A DNA stretch of 64,000 nucleotides from Pseudonocardia hierapolitana. GTDB lineage: Bacteria > Actinomycetota > Actinomycetes > Mycobacteriales > Pseudonocardiaceae. The translations under genes were made by a program, and so were the position numbers. Within the stretch, counting starts at the first letter, position 1. Every line of letters starts with the position of its first letter. Below the pieces are notes generated by a model. The model did not search any database, was not told the origin of the DNA, and was given only the letters and a program-made list of their open reading frames with translations. This document shows positions 48,808 to 56,687 of this stretch, one piece after another. Location of the stretch: contig NZ_VIWU01000001.1 of assembly GCF_007994075.1 (NCBI RefSeq), positions 2,790,001 to 2,854,000 on the forward strand, given 5' to 3'.

Positions 48808-49384
48808 CCGCGCCGGGCACCCCGAGCTGTGGATCCTTGGCCTCCCGCCCCGGCCTCTGGTGGTCTCGTGATCGGCAGGTCGGGTGGGCAGCGGCGGAAT
48901 CCGGCCGCATTCGCGCCGAACCCTGATCACGGCCGGCTCGGGTGCGTTCAGCGGAACGCGACGGCGTGCCGCTCGGGACGAACCCTTTCGTGGGCGCGCC
49001 GTTCCCGACTCGGGCCGCCCAGCCTCACGCCGGCCTGGGGCTGTCGTGCCGATCCGGTTCGCCCCGCACCTCAGGTGTGCGGGGTGGCGGGGTCGGGTTC
49101 ACCACCGACCTCCCACCCACGTGTCGGGGCCGAGGAGAACAGGCCCGAACACGACAGAAGCCTGGACGGCGAGCGAGCACCAGGTGGCCAGAGCCGGGAA
49201 CGGCGCGTCCCACCGCAGCCCCACCCCACCAGACCGACCCGGCGCCAGCGGCATGATCCGAACCAGCGGGCGTCCATTGCTGTGGCCACAACCACGGACA
49301 ACCGATACCGCGGATCATGCGCGCAGCCCCCGCCCAGCGGGCCGCGCGCCATGATCACGAAGCGCGGCAGTGGTGCACGGGCAT
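48808..49384. repeat. Repeat-rich intergenic region with a TGATCA element and inverted repeat
   Basis: 48869-48929 is a 61-nt relative of the TGATCA palindrome. CGTGGGCGCGCCGTTCCCG at about 48990 recurs in inverted orientation near 49190-49215 (GCCGGGAACGGCGCGTCCCA), enclosing ~175 bp with a CCCCGCACCT...AGGTGTGCGGGG hairpin near 49064-49085. Related arms appear at 54.3 and 55.2 kb. No protein-like frame is present. Confidence 0.65.
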
Positions 49385-49390
49385 TAGATT
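49385..49390 (+). promoter_or_regulatory. Putative -10 hexamer for a leaderless transcript
   Basis: TAGATT, six bases, then the ATG at 49397 of the aminotransferase gene. Confidence 0.5.
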
Positions 49391-49396
49391 GGCGTC

Positions 49397-50570
49397 ATGC
49401 TCGACCCGCTGTTCGACGAGCTGAGCATCGAGGAACTGCGGCAGCGGCCGGGGGCGAAGTGGCGCGTGGACCCCGACGTCCTCCCGGCGTGGGGTGGCCG
49501 ACATGGACTACCCGGTCGCGCCGGTGATCGCAGACGCCATCGAGCGCACGGTGCGCCGCGGAGACCTCGGCTACCCGCAGTGGGAGGACGTGCACCCGCT
49601 GCGCGTCGCGTTCGCCGACCGGATGCGCGAGCGCTACGGATGGCGGGTCGACGTCGCCGACCTGCGCGAGCACACCGACGTCGTGCAGGCCGTGCAGGTG
49701 CTGCTGCACCTCGCCACGGCGCCCGGCGACGCGGTCGCCGTGCACACCCCGACCTACCCGCCGTTCCACCACAGCGTGGGTGCGATGGGCCGCAAGCGGG
49801 TGGACGTGCCGCTCCTGCGCAGGCCTGCGGGCTGGGCGGTGAACACCGCGGGCCTGGCCGACGCCGTCGCCGCGCACGACTGCCGGGCGCTGCTGCTGGT
49901 CAACCCGCACAACCCGACCGGCAGGGTGCTCACCCGCGACGAGCTCGGCGAGATCGCCGCGATCGCCCGCCGCCACGACCTGCTCGTCGTCAGCGACGAG
50001 ATCCACGCCGAGCTCGCCTTCCCGCGGCACGAGCACGTACCGTTCGCCTCGCTCGACGCCGACGCGGCGGCCCGCACGGTGACGCTCACCTCGGCGAGCA
50101 AGGCCTTCAACCTGGCCGGCCTGCGCTGCTCGGTGGCCCACTTCGGGCCGCGCCGGCTGCTCGCCCTGCGCGACGCGGAGCCGACCGAGCTGTACGGCGC
50201 GGTCTCGACCCTCGCCGTGGTGGCCGCCGTCGCCGCGTGGCGGCACGGCAGGGACTGGCAGGAGCGCCTCCGGCGCGTGCTCGACCGCAACCGGCGGACG
50301 GTGGCCGGGGCTATCGCGTCGTGGACGTCGGACCCGGATCCGATGCCGGAGGCCACCTACCTGTACTGGTTCGCCGCCGACGCGCTCGGGCTGGGCGACG
50401 ACCCGGTCGACGAGGTGCTCACCCGCGCCCGCGTGCTGCTCGCCGGAGGACCGCGGTTCGGCGAGGAGGGCCGCCGCTACCTGCGGTTGAACTTCGCCAC
50501 CGGCGCGGCCGTCCTGCAGGACGTGCTCGACCGGCTCGGCTCGCTCGCCCCGGCGCGCACCCCTCGGTGA
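49397..50570 (+). pseudogene. MalY/PatB-type PLP aminotransferase (C-S lyase) with an N-terminal frameshift
   Basis: The first frame from ATG 49397 gives MLDPLFDELSIEELRQRPGAKWRVDPDVLPAW, the normal MalY/PatB N-terminus. At GGGG (49491-49494) it must shift by one base to continue VADMDYPVAPVIADAIERTV and the rest of the enzyme to 50570. The remainder is intact: HTPTYPPFHH, LVNPHNPTGRVLTRDELGEI, VVSDEIHAELAFP, and PLP-lysine motif TLTSASKAFNLAGLRCS. One extra G explains it, either a real mutation, programmed slippage or a sequencing error. The enzyme class cleaves cystathionine or cysteine-S-conjugates. GTG 49494 could start a shortened protein lacking ~33 residues. Confidence 0.75.
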
Positions 50571-50580
50571 GCGCTGCAGA

Positions 50581-50982
50581 ATGGCCGCGATGACTGCCGT
50601 GGAACGGCTCCTCACGACCGCGTACGTCGACGACCGGGCTCCGGACGAACACGTGTCGGTGCGGGCGCGTCATGAAGCCGTCCTCACGGACGGCCGCCGG
50701 CTCCTGCTGCTGGACGACCGGGGCTGGGGCTCGACCCAACGGTGGAGCGCCGCATCGGCCGAGGACGTCGAGGAGACGGCGCGCGTCGTCGTCGGACCGG
50801 ACGAGCCCCCCGAGGGCCGCACCTGGGAGCAGGAGCAGACCGGGCACTGGGCCCACCTCGCCCGGATCCTCGAGGAGCACGGTGTCGCGGTCGACGCCCG
50901 GGACCTGAGGCGCCTGCCGCACGACGTCGTGCTGACCGAACGGCTGCTGGCGCTCCTCGGCGGCGAGCCGGCGTCCTCCTAG
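50581..50982 (+). CDS. Hypothetical protein
   Basis: A 133-residue protein from ATG 50581 (ATG 50590 alternative). Soluble alpha/beta sequence: RLLLLDDRGWGSTQRWSAASAEDVEETARVVVGPDEPPEGRTWEQEQTGHWAHLARILEEHGVAVDARDLRRLPHDVVLTERLLALLG. No cysteines or membrane segments, composition typical of a cytosolic protein. It follows the aminotransferase by 10 bases and its stop codon overlaps the stop of the convergent cysteine-repeat gene at CTAG. Confidence 0.65.
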   Translation: MAAMTAVERLLTTAYVDDRAPDEHVSVRARHEAVLTDGRRLLLLDDRGWGSTQRWSAASAEDVEETARVVVGPDEPPEGRTWEQEQTGHWAHLARILEEHGVAVDARDLRRLPHDVVLTERLLALLGGEPASS

Positions 50983-51362
50983 GCGCGCACGCCTACCTGC
51001 CCCACCGCGCCGCGGAGCCCGACGCACCCGACGCAGCCGATACAGCCGACGCAGTCGACGCACCCGATGCACGCCACACAGCGACGGCATCCGACGCAGC
51101 CCAGGCACGCGATGCACGCCACGAGCGCCACGCTCAGCAGCGTCAGCACGGAGCCCATGATCCCGACGCTGCCCGCCGTGGCCACGCTCCCCGCCACGGC
51201 GGCGCTCCCGGACGTCGCCACGCTTCCGGCGACCGCGACGCTCCCCGCCGTGGCGACGCTCCCGGCCACGGCCACACTGCCCGCGGTGGCCACGCTCCCC
51301 GCCACCGCGAGGCTGCTGTCCGTCGCGATGCTGCCGGCGACCGACACATCCTGATCACCCAT
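50979..51362 (-). CDS. Two-part repetitive protein: VAGSVATAGS repeats and a Cys-every-third-residue tail
   Basis: A 127-residue protein from ATG 51362, with GGGGAGGACGCAG upstream. Residues ~6-70 are five near-identical 12-residue units (VAVAGSVATAGS). A hydrophobic stretch GIMGSVLTLLSVALVA leads into eleven cysteines at strict period three (CIACLGCVGCRRCVACIGC, then CVDCVGCIGCVGC) and a tail VGLRGAVGQVGVRA. The period is visible at DNA level too. No signal peptide is seen. It is the third gene of a probable MFS-PRISE operon. The function is unknown: metal binding, a membrane-edge structure or a peptide-like product are all possible. Confidence 0.6.
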   Translation of the reverse strand: MGDQDVSVAGSIATDSSLAVAGSVATAGSVAVAGSVATAGSVAVAGSVATSGSAAVAGSVATAGSVGIMGSVLTLLSVALVACIACLGCVGCRRCVACIGCVDCVGCIGCVGCVGLRGAVGQVGVRA

Positions 51363-51396
51363 CTGCGTCCTCCCCTGGTCGTCCCGGGGGCGCACG

Positions 51397-52449
51397 CTAC
51401 CCCGGGATGATCCGCCGCTTCCGCAGATCGTCGAAGAGGCCGAGCAGCATGGCCTCGGTGTCGACGTAGCGGTGGAAGCCGAACCGGCGGGATTTCGACG
51501 TGTCGGCGAACATGTCGTAGTCCCAGGACAGGACGAAGTCGCCGAACGCCCACGACGACACGTCCGCGTATGGGGTGGGGGCGAGCCCGTGACGCGCGAC
51601 CATCGCGTCCCACACCGGCTCCTTGTCCGCCATCACGTCCTGCAGGGACATCGGCAGCGGCGGGGCCACCTCCAGCCCGAACGCGTCCGCGACCACCGGC
51701 CACATCCGGTTCCAGCGGAAGAGGTCCCCGTTGGCGATGTTGAACGCCTCGTTCGCGCAGCGCGGGTCGGTGGCCGCCCACACCGTGGCCTCGGCGAGCA
51801 GCCCGGCGTCGGTCAGCTCCAGCAGCGCGTCGTACGCGCCCGGCTTGCCGGGGAACCGCAGCGGCACGCCCAGCTCCTTGCTGATCGACGCGTACACCGC
51901 GAGGACGACGCCGAGGTTCATCGGGTTGCCGAGCCCGAACCCCACCACCACGGATGGCCGGATCGCCGACCACGTCCAGCCACCGGCGGCCGCGCGCTCC
52001 TCCACGAGGTGCTGCTGGTCGACGTTGAACTCCGGCGGCATGTGCGGCGGGTCGCTCTCCTTGGCCGGGGTGGAGAACGGTCCCAGGTGGGCGCCGTAGA
52101 CCTTGTAGCCCTGCATCAGGCTGACGTGCTGCAGGTCGGGGGCCATGTCGGCGGCGACGTCCAGCACGGTGCGCAGCATCGCGACGTTGGGTTCCACGAG
52201 TTCCGACCACGTCGGCCGGTCCTGGTAGGCGGCGTAGAAGACGTGGGTGATGCCGGGATGGGCCCGCAGGGCGTCCCGGACTGAGGCCGGGTCGAACAGG
52301 TCGGCGGCCACGTGGCGCACCGGACCGTCCGCGGGTCCGCCGCGCCGGGACAGGCCGACGACGTTCCAGTCGGGCAGGCCTGCGAGGTGCTCGGCGAGCG
52401 TGCCGCCGATGACGCCGCGGGCGCCGACCACGAGTGCGGTTCTGGACAT
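51397..52449 (-). CDS. PRISE-family SDR reductase (progesterone 5-beta-reductase/iridoid synthase-like)
   Basis: A 350-residue extended SDR from ATG 52449. NAD(P) loop TALVVGARGVIGGTLAEHLAG, then NVVGLSRRGGPA. The family-specific FYAAYQD (about residue 72) and SLMQGYKVYGAHLGPF (containing the unusual catalytic Tyr) are typical of PRISE enzymes, which lack the normal YxxxK. ASISKELGVPLRFPGKPGAYDALLELTDAGLLAEATVWAATDPRCANEAFNIANGDLFRWNRMWPVVADAFGL completes the pattern. These enzymes reduce activated C=C bonds of enones. Preceded by the MFS pump (10-base gap). Confidence 0.9.
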   Translation of the reverse strand: MSRTALVVGARGVIGGTLAEHLAGLPDWNVVGLSRRGGPADGPVRHVAADLFDPASVRDALRAHPGITHVFYAAYQDRPTWSELVEPNVAMLRTVLDVAADMAPDLQHVSLMQGYKVYGAHLGPFSTPAKESDPPHMPPEFNVDQQHLVEERAAAGGWTWSAIRPSVVVGFGLGNPMNLGVVLAVYASISKELGVPLRFPGKPGAYDALLELTDAGLLAEATVWAATDPRCANEAFNIANGDLFRWNRMWPVVADAFGLEVAPPLPMSLQDVMADKEPVWDAMVARHGLAPTPYADVSSWAFGDFVLSWDYDMFADTSKSRRFGFHRYVDTEAMLLGLFDDLRKRRIIPG

Positions 52450-52459
52450 GGGAGTCCTC

Positions 52460-53620
52460 CTAGACGGTGACGGGGGTGCGGCGACGGTCGAGCGTCACGG
52501 CGGCGATGGCGACGGCGAGGCCTGCGGCGGCCATCGCAGCGCCGACGGCGTTGGCGGCGGGGAACCCGAACCCGGCGTCGATGACCACGCCGCCGAGCCA
52601 GGCCCCGACGGCGTTTCCGAGGTTGAAGGCGCCGATGTTGGCGGCGGACGCCATGGTGCCCGCGGTGCCGGCGGCGTCGAGCACCCTCGCCTGCAGCCCC
52701 GGCACCGTCGCGAACGCGCTGGCGCCCACGAGGAACAGGGTGATCGCGGCGGGGATCGGCGAGTGCACGGTCACGGTGAACAGCGCGAGGACGACGGCGA
52801 GCGCCCCGATCGTCCCGATGATCGACGGCATCAGGGCACGGTCGGCGATCCGGGCGCCGACGATGTTGCCGACAACGAGCCCGGCCCCGAACAGGAGCAC
52901 GAGCCAGGTGAGCGCGCTCGACGGGAAGCCCGCGACGTCGACCATCAGCGGCGCGACGTAGGTGAACGAGGCGAACACGCCGCCGAAACCGAGCGCGGTC
53001 ATCCCCAGGGCCAACCACACCTGGGGCCGGCGGAACGCCGAGAGCTCGGCCCGCAGGTTCGCGGCCGGGTCGGCGGGGTTGTCGGGCACGAGGGCGAGCA
53101 CGCCGAGCGCCCCGACCACGCCGAGCGCTGCCACGACCCAGAACGTGCTGCGCCAGCCGAACGACTGGCCCAGCAGCGTGCCGAGCGGCACGCCGAGCAC
53201 GTTCGACACGGTCAGGCCGGTGAACATGGCCGCGATCGCGGCCGCGCGGCGGTTCGGGGCGACGAGCCCGGCGGCCACCACGGACCCGACGCCGAAGAAC
53301 GCGCCGTGGCACAGCGAGGCGACGATCCGGCTGACCATCATCAGCCCGTAGTCGGGGGCGAGCGCGGAACCGATGTTGCCGATGACGAACAACGCGAGCA
53401 GGGCGAGCAGGACGGGCTTGCGCCGCAGCGGGGTCGCCGCAGCGGTGAGCAGCGGCGCCCCCACGAAGACCCCGAGCGCGTAGCCGGAGATCAGCAGGCC
53501 CGCGGCGGGGATGTCGACACCGAACTCGGCGGCGATCTCGGGGAGCAGGCCGGTCGGGACGAACTCCGTGGTCCCGATGGCGAAGGCGCTGATGGCGAGT
53601 GCCAGCAGAGCGAGGGGCAT
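52460..53620 (-). CDS. MFS drug/metabolite exporter (DHA1)
   Basis: A 386-residue protein from ATG 53620, twelve hydrophobic segments. It starts MPLALLALAISAFAIGTTEFVPTGLLPEIAAEFGV; the AIGTTEFV motif marks the AraJ/YdhP/Pbu-like DHA1 carriers. Further marks are LISGYALGVFVGAPLLTA, LCHGAFFGVGSVVAAGLVAP and NVLGVPLGTLLGQSFGWRSTFW. It probably exports small molecules. Divergent from a MarR gene, which probably represses it together with the PRISE reductase downstream. Confidence 0.9.
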   Translation of the reverse strand: MPLALLALAISAFAIGTTEFVPTGLLPEIAAEFGVDIPAAGLLISGYALGVFVGAPLLTAAATPLRRKPVLLALLALFVIGNIGSALAPDYGLMMVSRIVASLCHGAFFGVGSVVAAGLVAPNRRAAAIAAMFTGLTVSNVLGVPLGTLLGQSFGWRSTFWVVAALGVVGALGVLALVPDNPADPAANLRAELSAFRRPQVWLALGMTALGFGGVFASFTYVAPLMVDVAGFPSSALTWLVLLFGAGLVVGNIVGARIADRALMPSIIGTIGALAVVLALFTVTVHSPIPAAITLFLVGASAFATVPGLQARVLDAAGTAGTMASAANIGAFNLGNAVGAWLGGVVIDAGFGFPAANAVGAAMAAAGLAVAIAAVTLDRRRTPVTV

Positions 53621-53664
53621 GGACGGTCCTCCTGATTTGAGCGCACGCCGATAGAGCGCGTCTA

Positions 53665-53673
53665 CAACAGTTG
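53665..53673. promoter_or_regulatory. Possible MarR-type operator in the divergent region
   Basis: CAAC-A-GTTG palindrome, with a TTGC-GG-CAA palindrome 20 bases away, in the 111-bp region between the MFS and MarR genes. Confidence 0.4.
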
Positions 53674-53731
53674 CACACGCCGCCTATTGCGGCAAGCAGG
53701 TATGCTGGGCCGCGCATGAGGAGGTGCCGGG

Positions 53732-54166
53732 ATGCCGATCGCCGACGACGCCGTCGAGGTGCGTGCGCAGGGCTGGCGCACGCTCGCCGCGCTGCACGGC
53801 CGGCTGGAGGAGGCGCTCGAGAAGGCGCTGCAGGCCGAGTTCGGCCTCTCCGTGGTCGAGTACACGGTGCTCGACACGCTCGCCCGCCAGGACGGGTGGC
53901 ACATGAGGATGCAGCAGCTCGCGCGCGCCGCCGCGCTCTCCCACAGCGCCACCACGCGGCTGGTCAACCGCCTGGAGAACCGCGGCCTGCTCAGCCGCTA
54001 CCTGTGCGCGGACGACCGGCGCGGGATCTACAGCCAGATCACCGAGCAGGGCCGGGAGCTGCTCGAACGTGCCCGCCCGGTGCACGACGCCACCCTCAAG
54101 GAGGCGCTCGACGCCGCCGGGAGCGTCCCCGAGCTCGGCCGGCTCGTCGAGCTGTTCCGGGCCTGA
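53732..54166 (+). CDS. MarR-family transcriptional regulator
   Basis: A 144-residue protein from ATG 53732 with GAGGAGGTGCCGGG upstream. Winged helix: LSVVEYTVLDTLARQDGWHMRMQQLARAAALSHSATTRLVNRLENRGLLSRYLCADDRRGIYSQITEQGRELLERARPVHDATL, including the conserved DDRRG of the wing. Divergent from the MFS/PRISE operon. A ligand such as an exported aromatic compound would be expected to relieve repression, but it cannot be named. Confidence 0.92.
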   Translation: MPIADDAVEVRAQGWRTLAALHGRLEEALEKALQAEFGLSVVEYTVLDTLARQDGWHMRMQQLARAAALSHSATTRLVNRLENRGLLSRYLCADDRRGIYSQITEQGRELLERARPVHDATLKEALDAAGSVPELGRLVELFRA

Positions 54167-55605
54167 GCGGTGCTCCGGCTGTCGATCGTTGTGCGCGTGG
54201 AGGGCTTCCCGCCTCGGCGGGCATCGTCGTGATCGGCCGATCGGTGCGCGGTCGCCGGATCTGACCCCGGTTGCGCGCCGAACCGCTGATCACGGCCGGG
54301 TGCGGGTGCGTTCCGCTCCCGCGGTGTGACTGATCCGTCTCGTGGGCGCGCCGTTCCCGGCTCGGGCCAGATGGCCCTCACGTACCCGGCCCGGGGCTGC
54401 TGTCGTGTCGATCCGGTTCGCCTCGAGCCCTCACCTGTGCGGGTGGTCGGGTTGGATTCACTACTGACCCCGGGGTTGCGCGGGCGGCCGTTCCCGACCC
54501 GGGGGCACGCCCGATCGGGGACGAGACCGCTGCGGTCGAGTGCCACGCGACTGGCGGTGGTCCCGTTCCCACCACCGGGATTCCCAGGACGACGGGGGCA
54601 AGACCGGCCGGATCGGGACGTGAGCTGCGCCTTGAGGTGTTGCGATATCGAACTGCGCTCGACCCCGGGCACCTGGTCGCGATGGTCCGCCTCACCGGTT
54701 CCCCTGGCTGCACTGACGACCATAGCAACCGAAACCAGGGGTCAGCCGGGTCGGAGAGTGGGGATCAAGGGCAAATGGTCGCTCCCGAAGATCAACTAGC
54801 CACCATCTCGCCTTGATCGCTGAAGGCTCCTCGCGCCGATCAGGCAACAGCCTCCCGGTGCAGCCGATGTCCCGTTTCCGCTGCTCACGAGGGCTGGGCC
54901 GCGGCCCGGATCCGGCGGTGACCTCACCGTGCCGCTGCAGGGGAGGGCTGGACGGGAGGGATCGGGACCACCGCCGGTTGCGTGACACCCGGCAGTGACG
55001 ATCTCGTCGTGAACGGGCGTGCCCCCAGGCCGGGGACGGCAGCCCACGCAACCCCGGAGGTCGGTGGTGAACCCAACCCGGCCACCCCGCACAGGTGAGG
55101 GGTGCGACGCGAACCGCGGGACCACGCGAGAGACCCAGATGGTGGGCGAGCGCCGCGTGGCCCGGGCCGGGGACGGCGCGCCCACCGGAACCTTTGCCTG
55201 ACGGGGCCGACTCGATGGGACCGATGGGATGACCGCGCTCAGGCCCGGCGAAGCGGCCGGGCTGGGCCACGGCCTCGTTGGCCGGGGGTGCCCATGATCC
55301 GAACTGTCGGTTGCCCATGGCTGCTCCCACCACAATGAGCACCCGCCACCGCAGATCATCAGCGCCAAGATCGCACGTGTCGGTTGCCCACGGCTGTCAC
55401 CACAGCCATAGCCAACCGATACAGCGGACCACCGGAGTCCAGCCGGTGGCTGGCGACGAGGCGTCCCGGAGCGAACCCGATGCACGCATGGGGTCGACCT
55501 GATCATGCAGAACCCGGTTCGCTCTCGGGCAGGCCCCGCTCATGTCCGCCTCGAGCTCGTGGTCGGGTACGGAACGCAAGGATCCTCCAGGCCGGTTCGG
55601 ACCTG
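54167..55605. repeat. Repeat island: TGATCA element, large imperfect inverted repeat, palindromes
   Basis: 54230-54292 is a 63-nt TGATCA element. From 54337 (GTGGGCGCGCCGTTCCCGG) and 54489 (GGCCGTTCCCGACCCGGGGG) the same units return inverted at 55016 (GGGCGTGCCCCCAGG) and 55160 (GGCCGGGGACGGCGCGCCCAC). GGCGGTGGTCCCG near 54560 matches GGGACCACCGCC near 54967. So two arms of ~260 bp flank ~350 bp. At 55380-55419, TCGGTTGCCCACGGCTGT and ACAGCCATAGCCAACCGA form a hairpin whose relatives occur near 49260-49310 and 54700-54730. I found no transposase or protein-like frame. Confidence 0.6.
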
Positions 55606-55974
55606 CTACCGGCCGAAGGACGCCTTCCAGGCGCGGAACCCGCCGTCGAGGTCCGTGGCGTTGCGCAGCCCGAGATCCTGGAGGGAGGCGGCGGCGAGGC
55701 TGGAGCTGTAGCCCTCGGAGCACACGACGATCCACGTGACGTCGTGGTCCACCGCCTCCGGGATGCGGGCGTCGGAGGCCGGGTCGAGCCGCCACTCGAG
55801 GTGGTTGCGCTCGATCACCAACGCCCCCGGCAGCTCGCCCTCCTGCTCGCGCTGCCAGCCGGGCCGCGTGTCGACGAGGATCGCACCGTCCCGCACCATC
55901 TCCGCCGCGCGTTGCGGGTCCGGCCGGTCGAGCCGGGCTCGCGCCGCCGCGAGCAGGTCGTTCACGGTGGTCAT
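55606..55974 (-). CDS. Rhodanese-like sulfurtransferase
   Basis: A 122-residue single-domain rhodanese from ATG 55974, overlapping the cysteine dioxygenase stop by ATGA. VDTRPGWQREQEGELPGALVIERNHLEWRLDP is the N-terminal substrate-binding part. The catalytic Cys is in TWIVVCSEGYSSSLAAASLQDLGL, and NATDLDGGFRAWKASF follows the family ending. It moves sulfane sulfur between thiols. Pairing with cysteine dioxygenase is common in actinobacteria and points to cysteine or hydrosulfide clearance. Confidence 0.92.
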   Translation of the reverse strand: MTTVNDLLAAARARLDRPDPQRAAEMVRDGAILVDTRPGWQREQEGELPGALVIERNHLEWRLDPASDARIPEAVDHDVTWIVVCSEGYSSSLAAASLQDLGLRNATDLDGGFRAWKASFGR

Positions 55975-56459
55975 CCCACTCCCTCCGACGAACCGGGCTC
56001 CACGAGCACGCTGCGCGTCCGGCGCAACCGCGCACCCGGCTCGACGGTGTAGTACGACATCGCGGTCAGCGGAGGAGAGTACGCGTGCACCGACACCGCG
56101 GGTGTCGGCTCGGTGTTGCCGACGTCGTGCACGTGCCCGAGCGGGAATCCGAGGCTGCGCCCGGCGCTCACCCGCCGTTCACGCAGGCCGTGCCCCACCC
56201 ACCGCTGCTCGACGAGGCTGCCGGACACGACCGTGAGTGCCCCGAGCGAGCCTGCGTGGTCGTGGAGCTCGGCGGTCTGCTCGGTGGCCCAGCTGATCAG
56301 CCACACGTCCACGTAGTCGTCGGTGCGCAGCAGGCGGTACCAGCGGCGCTCCGGGTCGACCTGGACGGGATGGCGCCCTGCGCGCACCTCGGCGGCGACG
56401 TCGCGGGTCAGGGCGGTGAGATCACCGAGGGCGAGCGGGGTGGGGGCGTGCAGCAGCAC
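55971..56459 (-). CDS. Cysteine dioxygenase (cupin)
   Basis: A 162-residue cupin from GTG 56459, with TGGAG eight bases upstream. Iron-site pattern: ELHDHAGSLGALTVVSGSLVEQRW supplies two His, and the third is in FPLGHVHDVGNTEPTPAVSVHAYSPPLTAMSYYT. RWYRLLRTDDYVDVWLISWATEQTAELHDH is the bacterial CDO N-terminal block. It oxidises L-cysteine to cysteine sulfinate with O2. First protein gene of the CDO-rhodanese operon and preceded by a polycysteine small ORF, so translation may respond to cysteine. Confidence 0.9.
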   Translation of the reverse strand: MLLHAPTPLALGDLTALTRDVAAEVRAGRHPVQVDPERRWYRLLRTDDYVDVWLISWATEQTAELHDHAGSLGALTVVSGSLVEQRWVGHGLRERRVSAGRSLGFPLGHVHDVGNTEPTPAVSVHAYSPPLTAMSYYTVEPGARLRRTRSVLVEPGSSEGVG

Positions 56460-56501
56460 GGGAGTACTCCAGTGATGGCGGCTTCGAGCGGACGGGGAAG
56501 G

Positions 56502-56600
56502 TCAGCTCGCGCAACAGCACTGGTCGAAGGCGTCCGCGCGACGTGAACCCCAGATCTCTCCGAGGACTGCGGCGGGCGGCATGCGCGTATATGAACACAT
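56502..56600 (-). CDS. Polycysteine upstream ORF (candidate cysteine-responsive attenuator)
   Basis: A 32-codon ORF, ATG 56600 to TGA 56502-56504, 42 bases before the cysteine dioxygenase GTG. It begins MCSYTRMPPAAVLGEIW and ends SRRADAFDQCCCAS, so three consecutive Cys codons (TGC TGT TGC) stand two codons before the stop. Leaderless polycysteine small ORFs attenuate downstream cysteine genes in mycobacteria; this has the same design and position. Codon 7 (ATG 56582) is an alternative start with TCATAT at the right distance for leaderless initiation. CCAGTG, spanning the Gln and first Cys codons, is complementary to CACTGG overlapping the CDO ribosome binding site. Confidence 0.65.
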   Translation of the reverse strand: MCSYTRMPPAAVLGEIWGSRRADAFDQCCCAS

Positions 56601-56687
56601 CGCGCGCGGGGACTTCCAGTGCGCTCCCAGCGCGCGGGATCGGCTCCGTAATGTCCGGGCAAGCCGGCACGTGATCATTCTCGTTCG

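Noticed and set aside
54692..55342. Open frames of ~200-236 residues in the 54-55 kb repeat island
   Set aside because: Their peptides (HHRPPGLRGLPSP, VPGPGHAAL) arise from the inverted-repeat units and recur in both orientations.
56408..56662. Alternative frame also containing CCC near the cysteine dioxygenase start
   Set aside because: Its Cys codons are the out-of-frame reading of the cysteine dioxygenase start GTG CTG CTG CAC and it runs into that gene. The ORF at 56502-56600 ends just after its Cys run and is the better leader candidate.
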